DNA from: Gonocerus acuteangulatus
Lineage: Eukaryota; Arthropoda; Insecta; Hemiptera; Coreidae
Direction of reading: 5' to 3'
Assembly: GCA_946811695.1 (NCBI GenBank)
Contig: OX328125.1
Coordinates: forward strand, 50,185,185-50,249,184
Length of the DNA: 64,000 bases
Shown here: in pieces, positions 53,441-64,000 of the stretch
Layout of the letters: each line of letters begins with the position of its first letter
How positions within the stretch are numbered: the first letter of the stretch is position 1
The notes under the pieces: model-generated
What the model was told of the DNA's origin: nothing
Database searches by the model: none
Seen by the model: the letters and a program-made list of their open reading frames with translations, nothing else
Translations under genes and position numbers: made by a program

Positions 53441-54153
53441 TGTTACCGGCAAAGTATATAATCAGGCGTTCTATAGAATGCCTAAATCTAGCCGGCAATG
53501 TATGAAATAAAGCTTATTTCATACTTTGCCTAGGCATTCTATTGAATGCCTACTGTGCTTTAGGCTAAGTATGAAATAAGGATTTGTAGCTTGTAGGAGT
53601 AACTACCGGCGGTGCGATTGCGGATTATATCCATGAACATTGCATCTGATGATGTCTATGAGAATTAGAAGAATGTCTAGGACGACTTTTGGGCATACGT
53701 GCTCTGCGTTTACGCTCGCTCAAGAAGGTATCAAAACCCTAGTCAATCCAACTCGCCAAAATTAATAGAATTCTATTAAATTCTGTGAGTTGGATTGACT
53801 AGGTTTTTGATTCCTTCTTGAGCGAGCGGAAACGCATAGCACGTATGCCCAAAAGCGACAGCTTACGACAGGTCAGCTACGACAGGTGAGTCTAAATTTC
53901 AATTATACTTCTTCATTAAGGATTATTGCGTATGCGCATGTTTACAAATATGCTGTTTACGCCGTCTTTTATAGCCTCCATAACAGTGACCTTTAGTGCT
54001 TAATAACTTCTTTCCTAGTTGAGAGCAACTTTTTTTTTTAACGAATTCGTTTTTAGTGCATCAAATTACTTTATAGTGCAAACTTTGAAGAAAATCGGTG
54101 CTGAGGAACCTTTATTTTAGTGATTTGCATCGATTCTGAACACTCAAATTCTA

Positions 54154-54205
<52 letters not shown>

Positions 54206-54447
54206 GGCGCATCAACAAATCGTGGCTATTAGCGCTCAAATTCTACCTGTCGTCATTTCTTTCAAGTATCTAAGTAAAGTGTATGTAGTATACTCAAAAC
54301 CTTTGTAATTTCATACATTGCCAAATAAGCAAAAGGCATTCTATAGTATGCCTAGACAATGTGTGTAATATGATGTACATTCTACTCTTTGCCTAAACCA
54401 CTCAGGCATTCTATAGAATGCCTGGATTATATACTTTGCCGGTAACA
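53441..54447. mobile_element. Ginger-like inverted-repeat element, 1.0 kb
   Basis: Begins TGTTACCGGCAAAGTATATA and ends with the inverted match (CTTTGCCGGTAACA), flanked by TATA on both sides (53437-53440, 54448-54451). TGT..ACA ends and a 4-bp duplication resemble Ginger elements. Each terminal region carries repeated palindromes AGGCATTCTATAGAATGCCT (perfect at 54402-54421) and GCAAAGTATGAAAT-like repeats. No transposase. A family F fragment lies inside (53690-54117), as does a T-run (54153-54203). Confidence 0.55.
53690..54117. repeat. Family F foldback MITE, partial
   Basis: Contains the central palindrome (GGGCATACGTGCTCTGCGTT, CTAGTCAATCCAACTCG and inverted GAGTTGGATTGACTAG, CTTGAGCGAGCGGAAACGCA) and one outer arm (ACTTTGAAGAAAATCGGTGC). 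The left outer arm is missing. Inserted within the Ginger-like element. Confidence 0.6.
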
Positions 54448-54629
54448 TATACATTTATTTGTATACAGAAGTAGTCTTCAAGGAAATACCTTTGCCTTCA
54501 ATGTTACAAGGTTCTTATACTTACAAAATAAATAATATTGAAATTATGTATAAAAACTGAAAATAGTTTTCTCAGAAGAAGGCTATGACCATAGAGATTG
54601 GATGTTGGGCGTAGAGATTTCAAAATAGA

Positions 54630-54775
54630 GATATTTAGGATTCAGTCTAACCACTAGGGGTGGTGGCTTTTCTTTAGAAAAAAGAAAAGGTATCAGCCCT
54701 ATCCTGGCTAGAAATGGGTGGTAACCTATAGATAACCCGTCCTAAAATTCGTAGTTAATAATAAATGGACGTTAA
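54630..54775 (+). repeat. SINE family B
   Basis: Plus strand: AACCACTAGGGGTGGTGGCT, TATCAGCCCTATCCTGGCTA, GGGTGGTAACCTATAGATAA, and the end CGTAGTTAATAATAAATGGA. The tRNA-like head is mostly lost. Confidence 0.65.
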
Positions 54776-55174
54776 AATTTAACAATTAATTAATTTTATT
54801 GATTATAACTGAACCCCACCGATTTCCATCTTGAGAAAATAGTTTTAATGGTATAATTATAAGATTTTGTTGATGTGCCATAAAACAATGAAGATAAGGA
54901 TATTTTAGTTAAAGCAATCCCTGTTCAGAAATAAATCAAGTTACCAGAGGAGTTTGGCCTTTTCTTTCCAGCTTGAATTTTCCCAGCATTTAAAAAAAAA
55001 TATTCTAGATTTTCTTAAATAATAAAAATAGCAATCAATCATATTTACAAACAGTGGTTCTTAAATTGATGGCTTTACTAGAACAGGTTTTAGTATATGT
55101 CACTTACAATCCAAAATTATTGTTTTGAATTGCCAGTTACACTATATGTTTTAAATAGAATATAAATTCTTCTG

Positions 55175-55325
55175 AGGCCCGATTGGCCGTGAGTGTTAAG
55201 GCATGAGCACTCCAAGCCTAAGGTCATGAGTTCTACTTCCACTGGGTTAGCGGCTTTTCTTTTGAAAAAAAAAGGCTTTCCAGGCTAGAAAAGGATGATA
55301 ACCCTTCTCACATATGGGTCTTATG
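55175..55325 (+). repeat. SINE family B with tRNA-like head
   Basis: GGCCCGATTGGCCGTGAGTG, TTAAGGCATGAGCACTCCAA, then GGTCATGAGTTCTACTTCCA (B-box-like), then GGCTTTTCTTTTG, an A-run and a shortened tail. A diverged member of the family. Confidence 0.6.
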
Positions 55326-55911
55326 TATAAGTTAAATTTAAATAATAATTCAAATTTGTTTCTCATACATTATTTTATAATTATTATAATCTAATGCTCT
55401 GGATAGTCTTACAATTAAAGCATATTCAGTATTATAGAAGATAGCTGTGTTCAAACTATTAAAAATGATTTCCTATAATGATGAGGTCCTTAAATTTGGC
55501 ATTTAATTTTAATATAAATTTTTCTCGTAGACATAATTTAAATGCTCATTGTGCTGGTCAAAAACATTGTAACAAGCCCTACCTCAGAGGATCACATTTT
55601 AGGCTATCTCATGGTGTTATTTGAAAAGCATGTAATATTTTTTACAGCTAAACAAATTAAATTAACTGCTAGAATAAAATCGTCTAAAAAACCAAGATTT
55701 TTTTTAGGAGGGGGGGTGAAATAGCTCTGATACAAGAAGTGGGGGGGGGGGATTCTTTTCCATAGCAAGAAGCGTTTCCAATTTGTCTTAGAGGAAAGAA
55801 GGATTACCTGATCCTCGTATGTTCAAGCATAGATATGCATATACTGTCTACCTTAAAGCAAACAGATCGGTCGGAAGGTGACCATTCCAAGGCTTACTTA
55901 AATCTCTACAA

Positions 55912-56652
55912 AAAGGTCCGACTCGCAGGAACTGCGTCACCTTAGCGCGCGGTTCCGTTCTTATCCCTAATGTCATCTGGAAAGCATAGAATAGAAATAA
56001 AGAATTATTTTTTATATTTTGCGAAAATTGTCAATACCCACTGGAACGTCTCGAATAAAAGCGATAGTAAGGCATCAAGGCACAGGAAACTGACAGGACC
56101 AATATACACAGAAGCGGAAATTAAATAATCCGGCTCTTCCTCTTCTAAAGGAAGGCTCTATAAGTCAATACAAACACGCTTCTCATTTACTTATCACGTT
56201 TTATTGAGGAAAAATGCAATGAAAATAACAACAACCAATTAAAAACTAAGGCAAATAGTGAAAAAAAAATCAACCAATTAATAATTGAGGTAAACAGAGA
56301 AAGAAAAAAAAAGTGGAACTTTATAAGCCCGTTTCAGTTTAATTTTATCAAATGTCAGTCCCGTCATTTTAGACATGGTACACATCTCGAGCTTTATCCA
56401 CTTTTCTCAAAAACGGTTAGATATATCGCCTTGGAAATAGGTTCATTCGTTTTCCTGTGTGTTAGAATCTATAAAACGTGTATCTGCAAGTCTATAAACT
56501 AAAAGCCCTAAGCACGACGATTTTGTCGCGCGAATTTTGCCATAAAATCGTGGTCTTCTAAGCGGATTCTGATGGTTAAAGAACTTGACCTTTTAAATTA
56601 GACATTTTTTGTACTAAATTTGTATATGTGTGTATATATATATATACACACA
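55912..56652 (-). mobile_element. Hairpin-ended repeat family, copy 5
   Basis: Reverse orientation. The 3' end at 55912 reads, on the minus strand, GTGACGCAG-TTC-CTGCGAGTC then GGACC. Landmarks on the minus strand are GGAACCGCGCGCTAAGGTGA and AACGAATGAACCTATTTCCA. It ends at a (TA)n tract (56631-56652), beyond which another repeat begins, so the 5' half is missing. Confidence 0.65.
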
Positions 56653-57172
56653 TAAAGGGACGTTGCCAGGGCAAGGCGAGCGGGGCGGTCACCCTAGGCG
56701 CCGCAACCAAGGGGGCGCCTGAGCCTTTGGGGAAAAAATTAAAAGAAAATCACATAATTATTTGAATGACTGTGAAATTGTTAATTCAATAACAATTATG
56801 AAAAGTGCTTTATGTATTCAATCAACGCCTTCTCCGTGTAACAAAGATATTCCACCCCTCTTATTCGTTATAAGGGTAGGGTAGTACTTGTGTATGTGAG
56901 GCTGGTCGCTTATCAAATGGACACACTGACACTGCTACGCACAGCCAAAATAATTTCGGGGAGGGGGGGGGCTGGGATTAACATTTGGGGTGTAGGGAAA
57001 ATGTTAAATATTTTAGTGTAAAATTGTGAGTTTTAATGTCCTTTGGACATCTAGTAGACCTGGGTAAATGTGGAAGTCATTTTTCGTTGTTACAGGCTTT
57101 TTTTACATGAAATTTTCTCACTAAAACAAAATTTCGGGGGGAGGGCTGCAGCCCCCCTTATATACGCCCATG
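56653..57172. repeat. Repeat patchwork incl. truncated hAT MITE
   Basis: 56655-56730 is GC-rich (GGGACGTTGCCAGGGCAAGG, GGTCACCCTAGGCGCC), a separate dispersed repeat piece. 56950-57172 matches the MITE at 2132-2398 (right end GCTGCAGCCCCCC, TATACGCCCATG) but lacks the left terminal repeat. Confidence 0.5.
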
Positions 57173-57297
57173 GAAAGATCAAAACCTTCTAATAACAGCT
57201 TCTATTCTTTTGCTAATGACGCTATATGACGGATATGAACGTCGATCTATCATATTGATTTAATTATTCTGTTTTGTAATTCTGCATTTGTGTTTAT

Positions 57298-57342
57298 TTT
57301 TTAGCTGACGAAGGCTACCAACGAGTAGCCGAAACGTCCTAA
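57298..57342 (+). ncRNA. Hammerhead-ribozyme-like core (best preserved)
   Basis: TTTAGCTGACGAAGGCTACC, loop AACGA, GTAGCCGAAACGTCCTAAAT. Stem I TTTAG/CTAAA (5 bp), CTGACGA, stem II GGCTAC/GTAGCC (6 bp), GAAA, then palindromic ACGT with cleavage expected after GTC. Followed to 57430 by sequence shared with 20862-20960. Remnant of a Penelope-like terminal repeat. Confidence 0.55.
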
Positions 57343-57430
57343 ATACAGAAATCTTATAGATATTTCCTAGCCGAATCCCAACTATTCCGTGACTGCTTAA
57401 CACCTCGTCGGCTGACCATCTACACCTCAT

Positions 57431-59230
57431 TACAAAACTATGTATGTTTATTTTGTATTAATAAAAATAGTTTTTTGTATAGATTAATAAAAAAAATCCC
57501 AGCAATATAATCCACAATACCGTGGAATGTGCTAAGGTTAAGTTGTACCAGCGGGAAGTACTTTCTAAACGTTGGATTTAAAGAGGTGATAATTCCTTGA
57601 ATTTATTCAACAGTCCGCCTGTCCAATGACAATCTAAACAAGTATTAAGGAGTTTCTCGATTCCAATTTTACTCTTTGGTCACTTGTATAACTTTCTATA
57701 CTTCATTAAGGGTCGTTCAGTCAATTCCTTATGGCGAATTAAATTTGGACATTAGTGCAGGGTTGATACGTTTTCACGCAAGCGCCCCCCCCCCCCTGCG
57801 CGGGGAGGCTGCGTGGAGCAGATCACAACTTACCCCAGGCTCCAGAGTATATAAGCTACTAATTTTTGGCAGGCATATGATCATTATGACAGCGCTGCTT
57901 TATCCTTTTCAACTCAGGTGTTTTTCCTATAAGGAAGGTGCGTCTTACAGCGTTTATTTAGATTTAGTTGCTTCTGTCTTGATCATTTGAAAGGGCTACG
58001 CTTCAGGTTCCAAAATGACACTATTGATTTCATGCCAAATTACATAAACCGTTATTTATCATGGACATTTATTTACTTTTATTTGTTATTATTTCATATT
58101 TTTTGTTTACTTTATCTCGTGCAACTGTAAAACTCCCGTTCTTAAGGTGCGCGCCTTTCCTAAACTTAAATTTCTGATTTTTTTTCCCCATAAATATACA
58201 AAAGAAAAATGCGGTTTTTTAAAAGGAACATAATTTTTTCTTGGATTATTTATTTATTCTTTGTGAAATATGTTGACTTTCTTTTATATGGCACAGTTCT
58301 TTCCAATTTAAACCAAAACATTTTTCAATGAAGAAAATTCGAGTCCATTAAGATGATTAATAAGTTTCTTATAGTTTGTTAAGTAGAAGGTTATGACTAA
58401 ATTATTTTACTTATTATATCAGAAGTTCAAATATTCACAACAATACTAAGATGTACCATAAGGGGTGGGTTGTACCAATATACTCAATAACATTCATTAT
58501 TTTCAAGCAATAAGAATGTACCATTGTTAATACTAAAGTTCTTATAGATGCTATCTCTTCAGCATTTCCTTTAGGAGTTTATTCACTTTAGTAATATTGT
58601 ATCAATTACTTCTTAATTTACTGTAAAGCTTTATTTAATAATAATCTTTAAATGTGACCCCCCTTCCTCCTTGATTGGAACTTTTGAATTATTTTATTCA
58701 AAACTATTTTATAAAATTGCACTTATATTAATGTAAATTTAGGAGTGTATTTCATTAAAACATTTTAAGCCATTCAAATATTTTTTTTGTTTAAATAAAG
58801 AGATCTGATCAAATAAAATAAATAAGTTCCTACACAAATTAGATCGTAGATTGACATTTTGGCTCAAATCAGAACTGTGAATAATATGATCCATGTGAAG
58901 CTTAAATAAAACTGACACTGAAATGGAGTAATATGGTGCTTATGAAATTTTAGGTTTAAATATTCCTTATTAATTACAGTTCTGGTGATTGCCTGAAATT
59001 TTTTCTGAAATCTTAACAGCATTAAAATAATTGTTTCTAATATGATTTTTTTTTAATTGAAACTCCTGACCACCAGATTCCTTTATTTGAAACAAACTGA
59101 TAATTATACTAATGTGAAATTCTTTTTATTGTTTTATTTTTCAGAAACACAACAATTGGATGTTCTCACCATTCTAACAAATTAAGCGCTGCTGATATTG
59201 ATGACTGAATTCCTGAATAAGTAGTATAGA
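57431..59230. other. Intergenic to receptor 5' UTR
   Basis: No gene recognised up to 59144. A C-run lies at 57785-57797. A splice acceptor (TGTTTTATTTTTCAG) at 59144 suggests that 59145-59230 is the 5' UTR part of the first coding exon, with an upstream UTR exon not identified. Confidence 0.5.
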
Positions 59231-62200
59231 ATGAATATGGCACTCCTTTCAATAATTGTTATTCTGGCACTACAGAGCTCGATGACATTTGCTCTTCCTG
59301 ATGTTATTAGGATAGGTTAGTTTAGTCTGATGGTATTTAATTTTAAAGAATAATAGCTCTTTAATGCAAAAGTGAAATTATTAAAAACTGTAATTGGCCA
59401 TTTTTGGTATCTATTAATGATTACTAGCTGATCTACCGGTCATTGACGGGAGCATAAAGAAAATTTTAGATAATAAAAAATTTGTATACATTGACTGACT
59501 TTTTAATTAAAAATATTATTTGTTAACACATCAGTCAGAGCGCACAGAATAAAAATTTAAACACTGACCAACTTATCAGTACTTCAAGATTCAGCAGATA
59601 GAACAAGCATGCTCATGCTCTATCGTAGCCTCATTAGATCAAAGCTGGATTATGGATGTACGGCCTATGGATCTGCATCTCAGAAAACTCTTGCAATGTT
59701 AGACTCAGTACATTATCTTGGACTAAGAATCGCTACTGGAGCCTTTCGATCAAGTCCTGTGGTGAGTATATGCGCCGAGTCCGGGGAGCCTCCACTTCAA
59801 TTTAGAAGAAAACAACTAACACTTAGTTATTACATTTCTCTTTTTGCTTCTTATTCCCATCTACTTCAAATTGTTTTGGACAACTTTCTTCCACAAAATC
59901 ATAACAACTGTAGGAAATCATTCTATCATAGAGCTACAGAACTTTCTAACAATCACAGCATAGACAAGAATCTAATTCTTAAAGAGACTAATTACACCAA
60001 ACCTCCCTGGACACTGCCCGTTCCTTTCATAAACATAAAACTGACTAAATATTTAAAAAAAGACACCAGCCCGCTCATATTTATCTCAGAATTTAACAAA
60101 ATTACGGAAGGAATTCCACTAGCTAGTCAGGTTTATACTGATGGCTCAAAAACCGAAGATGGCGTGGGAGCAGCTGCAGTTTGCGATTCAAGAATTAATA
60201 AATTTTCATTAAACCATGAATGCTCCATCTATACTGCTGAGTTGCTCGCCATTCTCAATCACTAAATATCATTATTCCAAACGGCACAAAACTTTATGTA
60301 TTCTCTGACTCTCTTTCAACATTATTGTCAATATCTAAGCTGGCTTCCACACATCCATTCATAGTTGAACTTCGAACTACCCTAGATAACTTGCAGAAAA
60401 AGAATACACAAGTTATATTCACATGGATACCAAGTCATTGCGGTATAACAGGGAACGAAATAGCAGATGTTCATGCAAAATTGGCTATTAAAGAAGGTTC
60501 GACCATAAATCATGTACCTAGGAAGGATTTAATTTGCTCGATGAAGAAGAATGTTCGCTCTACCTGGGATAGGGAATGGCGGCAAATTAGAGAAAACAAG
60601 CTAAGAGAAATCAAAGCATCTACAGCTACCTGGGACACTTCAATACGTGCAGCTAGAAGGGAAGAGGTAGTTCTTACACGCCTCAGAATCGGACACACGA
60701 GGCTTACACACTCACACTTAATGACAAAAGATCCACCACCTTTGTGCATCACCTGTGGAACTAAGATATATGCTAAGCATATATCTTATGCTAAGCATAT
60801 ACTGACAGAGTGTAGAAATTATGAACTTGAAAGAAGAACTCACGATATTTCAGGAACATTAGATGAAACATTGGGTGATACCAAAACTGCAATAACCAAA
60901 TTAATCAATTTTATGAAGGAAACCGGACTATTTAATAAAATATAACAAATTTAATTATTAATTTAGGAGGATATAGATCTTCTCCGGACTAGTCCACAAC
61001 ATGTAATTGTAACAAAGTACACGAGTAGCCTTGTGAAGCTGGGGTGCCTCCCATCAGCTGAGAGTGGTAATCTTAGTCAATATAAAATACTAATTGTTAT
61101 TTTTTCTAAATTCTCTTAATCCATAATAAACGCATATTTCAATAAATTCAATTCATACTATTCAAATAAAATCCAACCATAAAGTTTTTTTTTTTCTTTC
61201 TTTTTTAACGGTGACCATGACCCATGTGGTTGATTTCACCCCAAAAAAAAAAAAAAAAAGAAAAAAAAGAAAAAAGAAAAGAAATAATCTACTCTCTCTA
61301 TTTCTTACTTCTGCAAATATTCATCAATTTTCTGTGGCTGCGAGAGCCTGATAAATTGTAATCAATACCTGCAGAAGACTGACCCGACAAGACACTGGCT
61401 TCCCAGCAATCACAGTACAGCAAGTTTGTCATTTAAAATTACTCATTTATTCGTAACTTTGGTTCTACTCAATATTCAGTTTTCATTTACAGCCTGTTTA
61501 AGTTGAGGATACTTAACAATACTACCAACGACCATAGCCATGTTGAATGAAGTTAAGCAATGTGACTAGTGCTGGAAGGTGACCGACCACATGCTGTTGG
61601 CATTTTAAAAGAGGGGCAGCCTGTGGATAGCCCGGCGTTAATAGTCCAATTGTTAATACTTATAAAACTAATAAAACTTAGCAATAATGTCAAAATTTCA
61701 AATGCCCATTATTTGCCTTGGCTGATCCTATAGCAGGCAAAAGTTCATTGGATACAAAGAGAGGGAAACAGTTTTTTAAGATTGGATTTGCTGTGATCTA
61801 TGAAACGGAAAGATATAATGAAATGGGTTGATTCTATGTAATTCTATTCAAAACTATATATTTTCTTTATAGTAAGGAAAAAAAACAATATTTACAAATA
61901 TTTAGTAGTAGGGTTTTTTTTTTGTTTGATAGGGAAAAAAGTAGGTAGTTTGAGCATCATCCTATAGTACTCCGAGATGACATATATACCATAGGTGTAC
62001 TCTTGTCCAGCTTTTTCTTATGGTTTCCAATTATGTTAGGCATCGCAAAATTAAATTATTTTACTAGACAATAAGAAGTTTCATTTCCACTTGATTTATT
62101 TTATTACAAACATTTTTCTCTTCTAGGTGGTCTCTTTCATCCTGCAGACAATAAGCAAGAACTTGCTTTTAAGTATGCTGTGGAAAGAATCAATGCTGAT

Positions 62201-62936
62201 AGATCCATATTGCCCCGTTCGAAACTTTCTGCACAAATCGAAAAGATTTCTCCATTGGATAGCTTTCATGCATCAAAAAGAGGTGGAATTTTAGAACACA
62301 CTTATTTTTCAAACATTAGATTAAAGGAAACCTTGTTGTTAAACAAATGAATTATGAATGCTTAAGGGCATTTTTTGCTATTACAATGTTTTACAATTTG
62401 GATGAAAACTAACCTAAATGTCACAGACAATGAGCATGTACTATTTGCCAGGTTGTAGCTAATATCCTTAATATCCTACTGAGCTAAATATGAAGGTCTC
62501 ATCATTACATAATATCAAAGAAAATACTTAACTAAACAACATGTCATAAATTGATAAAAAAGAAAAAATGACCGACTCCTAAAACAAAAGAGTCAACATA
62601 TCATCTTCACCATGTCAAACTATCGAAGATGAAAAATTGGATTGTGGACATTACGGCTTGTCACAAATTGTCACAACTCTAAGCCCTTTAGAATAACCTT
62701 TAATGCCTTAAATAAGTATAGAATAAGACCAGTTTTCAATATATTACTTCATAAATGGATAGAATATGTTTGTTCTCTAGTTTGCTCTGATTTGCTTATA
62801 CGATAGTTTGACATGGTAGGGACGATATGATAATTTTACTAATTCTAAAGTAAAATGAGTGTGAGTGTTAAGGTGTTAACACTCCATGTTTAGGGTCATG
62901 TGTTAAATTCCCACTAGTAATTATGGCTTTTTTATA

Positions 62937-63000
<64 letters not shown>

Positions 63001-63192
63001 CAATGAATTAAACATATCCTGGATAGAAAGATGGTAAATTTTAGATAACCCACCCCAAAGATCTATGTCCCAAAAATAAAAAGGATGTTATAATTAAATG
63101 AAAAGAGCGACATTAGCTCAGTGGTAGGTCACTCGACTAATATGCTCGAGGACCTGAGTTCAAAACTCGAGCGCTCTGAAGATTTTATCTTC

Positions 63193-63257
<65 letters not shown>

Positions 63258-63508
63258 TATATATATATATATAAAAAAATGTATTAGCTGTTAAGCTATT
63301 CATAACAAAATTATGTTTTTCAGTGTGTCATTTGTTGAGAAGTGGAGTGGCTGCTATTTTTGGTCCCCAGTCACCTCAAACTGCCAGCCATGTACAATCT
63401 ATTTGTGATACAATGGAAATACCACATTTGGAAACAAGGTGGGATTATCGGCTCAGAAGAGAAAGTTGTTTGGTTAACCTCTTCCCTCATCCTACTGTTC
63501 TTTCTAAA
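59231..63508 (+). CDS. Kainate-type ionotropic glutamate receptor, 5' part
   Basis: Coding exons 59231-59315, 62127-62282 and 63324-63508, with GT..AG borders and matching phases, encode the first 142 residues; the gene continues past the window. Residues 1-21 (MNMALLSIIVILALQSSMTFA) are a signal peptide. Then come the amino-terminal domain pieces VIRIGGLFHPADNKQELAFK, YAVERINADRSILPRSKL and VCHLLRSGVAAIFGPQSPQT, IPHLETRWDY, NLFPHPTVLSK. IGGLF, FxxAVxxIN and GVxAIFGPxS are standard in kainate/AMPA receptors, and the last exon is closest to kainate (GRIK) receptors. The product would be a plasma-membrane glutamate-gated cation channel subunit. Start ATG follows directly on a 5' UTR with an upstream acceptor at 59144. 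Confidence 0.85.
59560..60945 (+). pseudogene. I-group LINE 3' fragment: RT thumb, RNase H, knuckle
   Basis: In intron 1 of the receptor gene. 59609-60265 encodes MLMLYRSLIRSKLDYGCTAY, ATGAFRSSPVVSICAESGEP and VYTDGSKTEDGVGAA (RNase H D), ending ELLAILNH and a stop caused by a frameshift near 60260. 60325-60945 continues with WIPSHCGITGNEIADVHAKL (RNase H), RIGHTRLTHSHLMTKDPPPL and the terminal CITCG...H....C knuckle. A duplication adds a second YAKHI. 5'-truncated and dead; family related to, but distinct from, the LINE at 27171. Confidence 0.85.
60946..62126. other. Receptor intron 1, right part
   Basis: 60946-61085 is LINE 3' UTR (...GGGGTGCCTCCCATCAGCTG). 61180-61290 is a T-run and A-run low-complexity block. 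The rest shows nothing coding. Confidence 0.5.
62860..63065 (+). repeat. SINE family B with a 60-bp A-run
   Basis: In receptor intron 2. Head GTGAGTGTTAAGGTGTTAAC, ACTCCATGTTTAGGGTCATG, GTTAAATTCCCACTAG (B-box-like), then GGCTTTTTTATAC, a 60-base A-run (62939-62998), and the tail TATCCTGGATAGAAAGATGG, AGATAACCCACCCC. Confidence 0.65.
63103..63197 (+). repeat. tRNA-derived SINE, family A, head
   Basis: AGAGCGACATTAGCTCAGTG, GTAGGTCACTCGACTAATAT, GAGGACCTGAGTTCAAAACT, ending TCTGAAGATTTTATCTTCCAG. Matches, reversed, 3360-3475. Truncated at a (TA)n microsatellite (63198-63270). Confidence 0.7.
63198..63271. repeat. (TA)n microsatellite
   Basis: Two alternating TA blocks separated by CACACA, 50 bp upstream of receptor exon 3. 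Confidence 0.95.
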
Positions 63509-64000
63509 GTATGTTTATATTTTTTCATCTATTTTGAAATTCTTGAAATAATACACAACAACAATTACATTGATATATGTTGGGGATATATAATGTTTTG
63601 TGATATCAGGACCTTGGGAGAGTAAGGGCGAATCAGAAAAATCAATTTTTTTTTTTTTTAATTTTTTTTTCTAATTGAGAATGATGTAGGTAACATGACG
63701 CTTCACCTCGTTTTTCTGATTTGCCTTTAGTTCTCGCACAGTTTCAAGTTAAAGTAAATAGCAGCATCATCATGAAAAATTCAATGCCATATTTCAAGGG
63801 AAACGTCCCTCCTAGCATTTTGTTACCCATAGATCACTTGTAAAAATAATAATTAAAATATCGAATTTCAATTGCATACTTTTGCAATCAGATTTATGAA
63901 TCAGCATTCCATAGAGCAAACATTCGCCCTTGCTATCCTGGAGCTCTTTTTCTGAACTTTAACTTCGATTTCCGAATATCCGGAATTTGTGATTCGCCCA
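63509..64000. other. Receptor intron 3, start
   Basis: Begins GTATGT. I looked for the next kainate-receptor exon (a region following ...LSK) and saw none before the window end. Confidence 0.55.

Noticed and set aside
57676..57990. Open frame of 104 codons near a C-run
   Set aside because: No domain, contains the poly-C run, and no splice or family evidence.
63105..63190. Possible tRNA gene on the plus strand
   Set aside because: Same SINE family A head; the A box is changed (GGTAGGTCAC) and the acceptor stem does not close.

Overview
The window is AT-rich eukaryotic nuclear DNA, almost certainly from an arthropod, possibly an insect. It holds spliced genes with GT..AG introns, a MADF-BESS gene and a kainate-type glutamate receptor. 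Repeats fill most of the rest: I-group LINEs, Penelope-like and Ty3/Gypsy remnants, hAT, Tc1/mariner, pogo/Tigger, Harbinger, Transib-like and Ginger-like DNA elements, and two tRNA-derived SINE families. I cannot name the species.

Five host genes are supported. (1) A 576-residue ankyrin-repeat protein on the minus strand (5543-7273). (2) A three-exon MADF-BESS DNA-binding protein on the plus strand (10220-16971). (3) Mitochondrial ribosomal protein L17 on the plus strand, three exons (21168-22918). (4) A TUT1-like terminal nucleotidyltransferase on the plus strand, five exons (35028-48905). (5) The 5' end of a kainate-type ionotropic glutamate receptor on the plus strand, three coding exons from 59231, running off the right edge. 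The genes have unrelated functions; nothing suggests shared regulation.

Layout: 1-5.2 kb, hAT relic and stacked small elements. 5.5-7.3 kb, ankyrin gene. 7.3-10.2 kb, AT-rich intergenic DNA. 10.2-17 kb, MADF-BESS gene, whose introns hold a mariner relic, a hairpin-ended repeat, a LINE tail and a Transib-like element. 17-21 kb, intergenic, with Penelope and LINE scraps and a Harbinger MITE. 21.2-22.9 kb, MRPL17. 23-27 kb, MITEs and SINEs. 27.2-34.8 kb, a nearly full-length but broken LINE interrupted by two other elements. 35-48.9 kb, TUT1-like gene, whose introns hold a multiply nested hAT element, a pogo element, a Gypsy relic and SINEs. 49-58 kb, a dense transposon graveyard. 59.2-64 kb, receptor gene with a LINE fragment in intron 1.

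The most unusual item is a non-coding repeat family with at least five copies (about 690-2697, 12791-14180, 28829-29987, 50998-52689, 55912-56650). Better-preserved copies begin TTTTAGC plus a hairpin, contain a (TA)n tract, sometimes a 142-144-bp G-run minisatellite, and end in a hairpin followed by GGACTTTT. It recalls non-autonomous Helentrons (DINE/HINE type), but I cannot assign it securely. Several insertions can be read to the base from target-site duplications.
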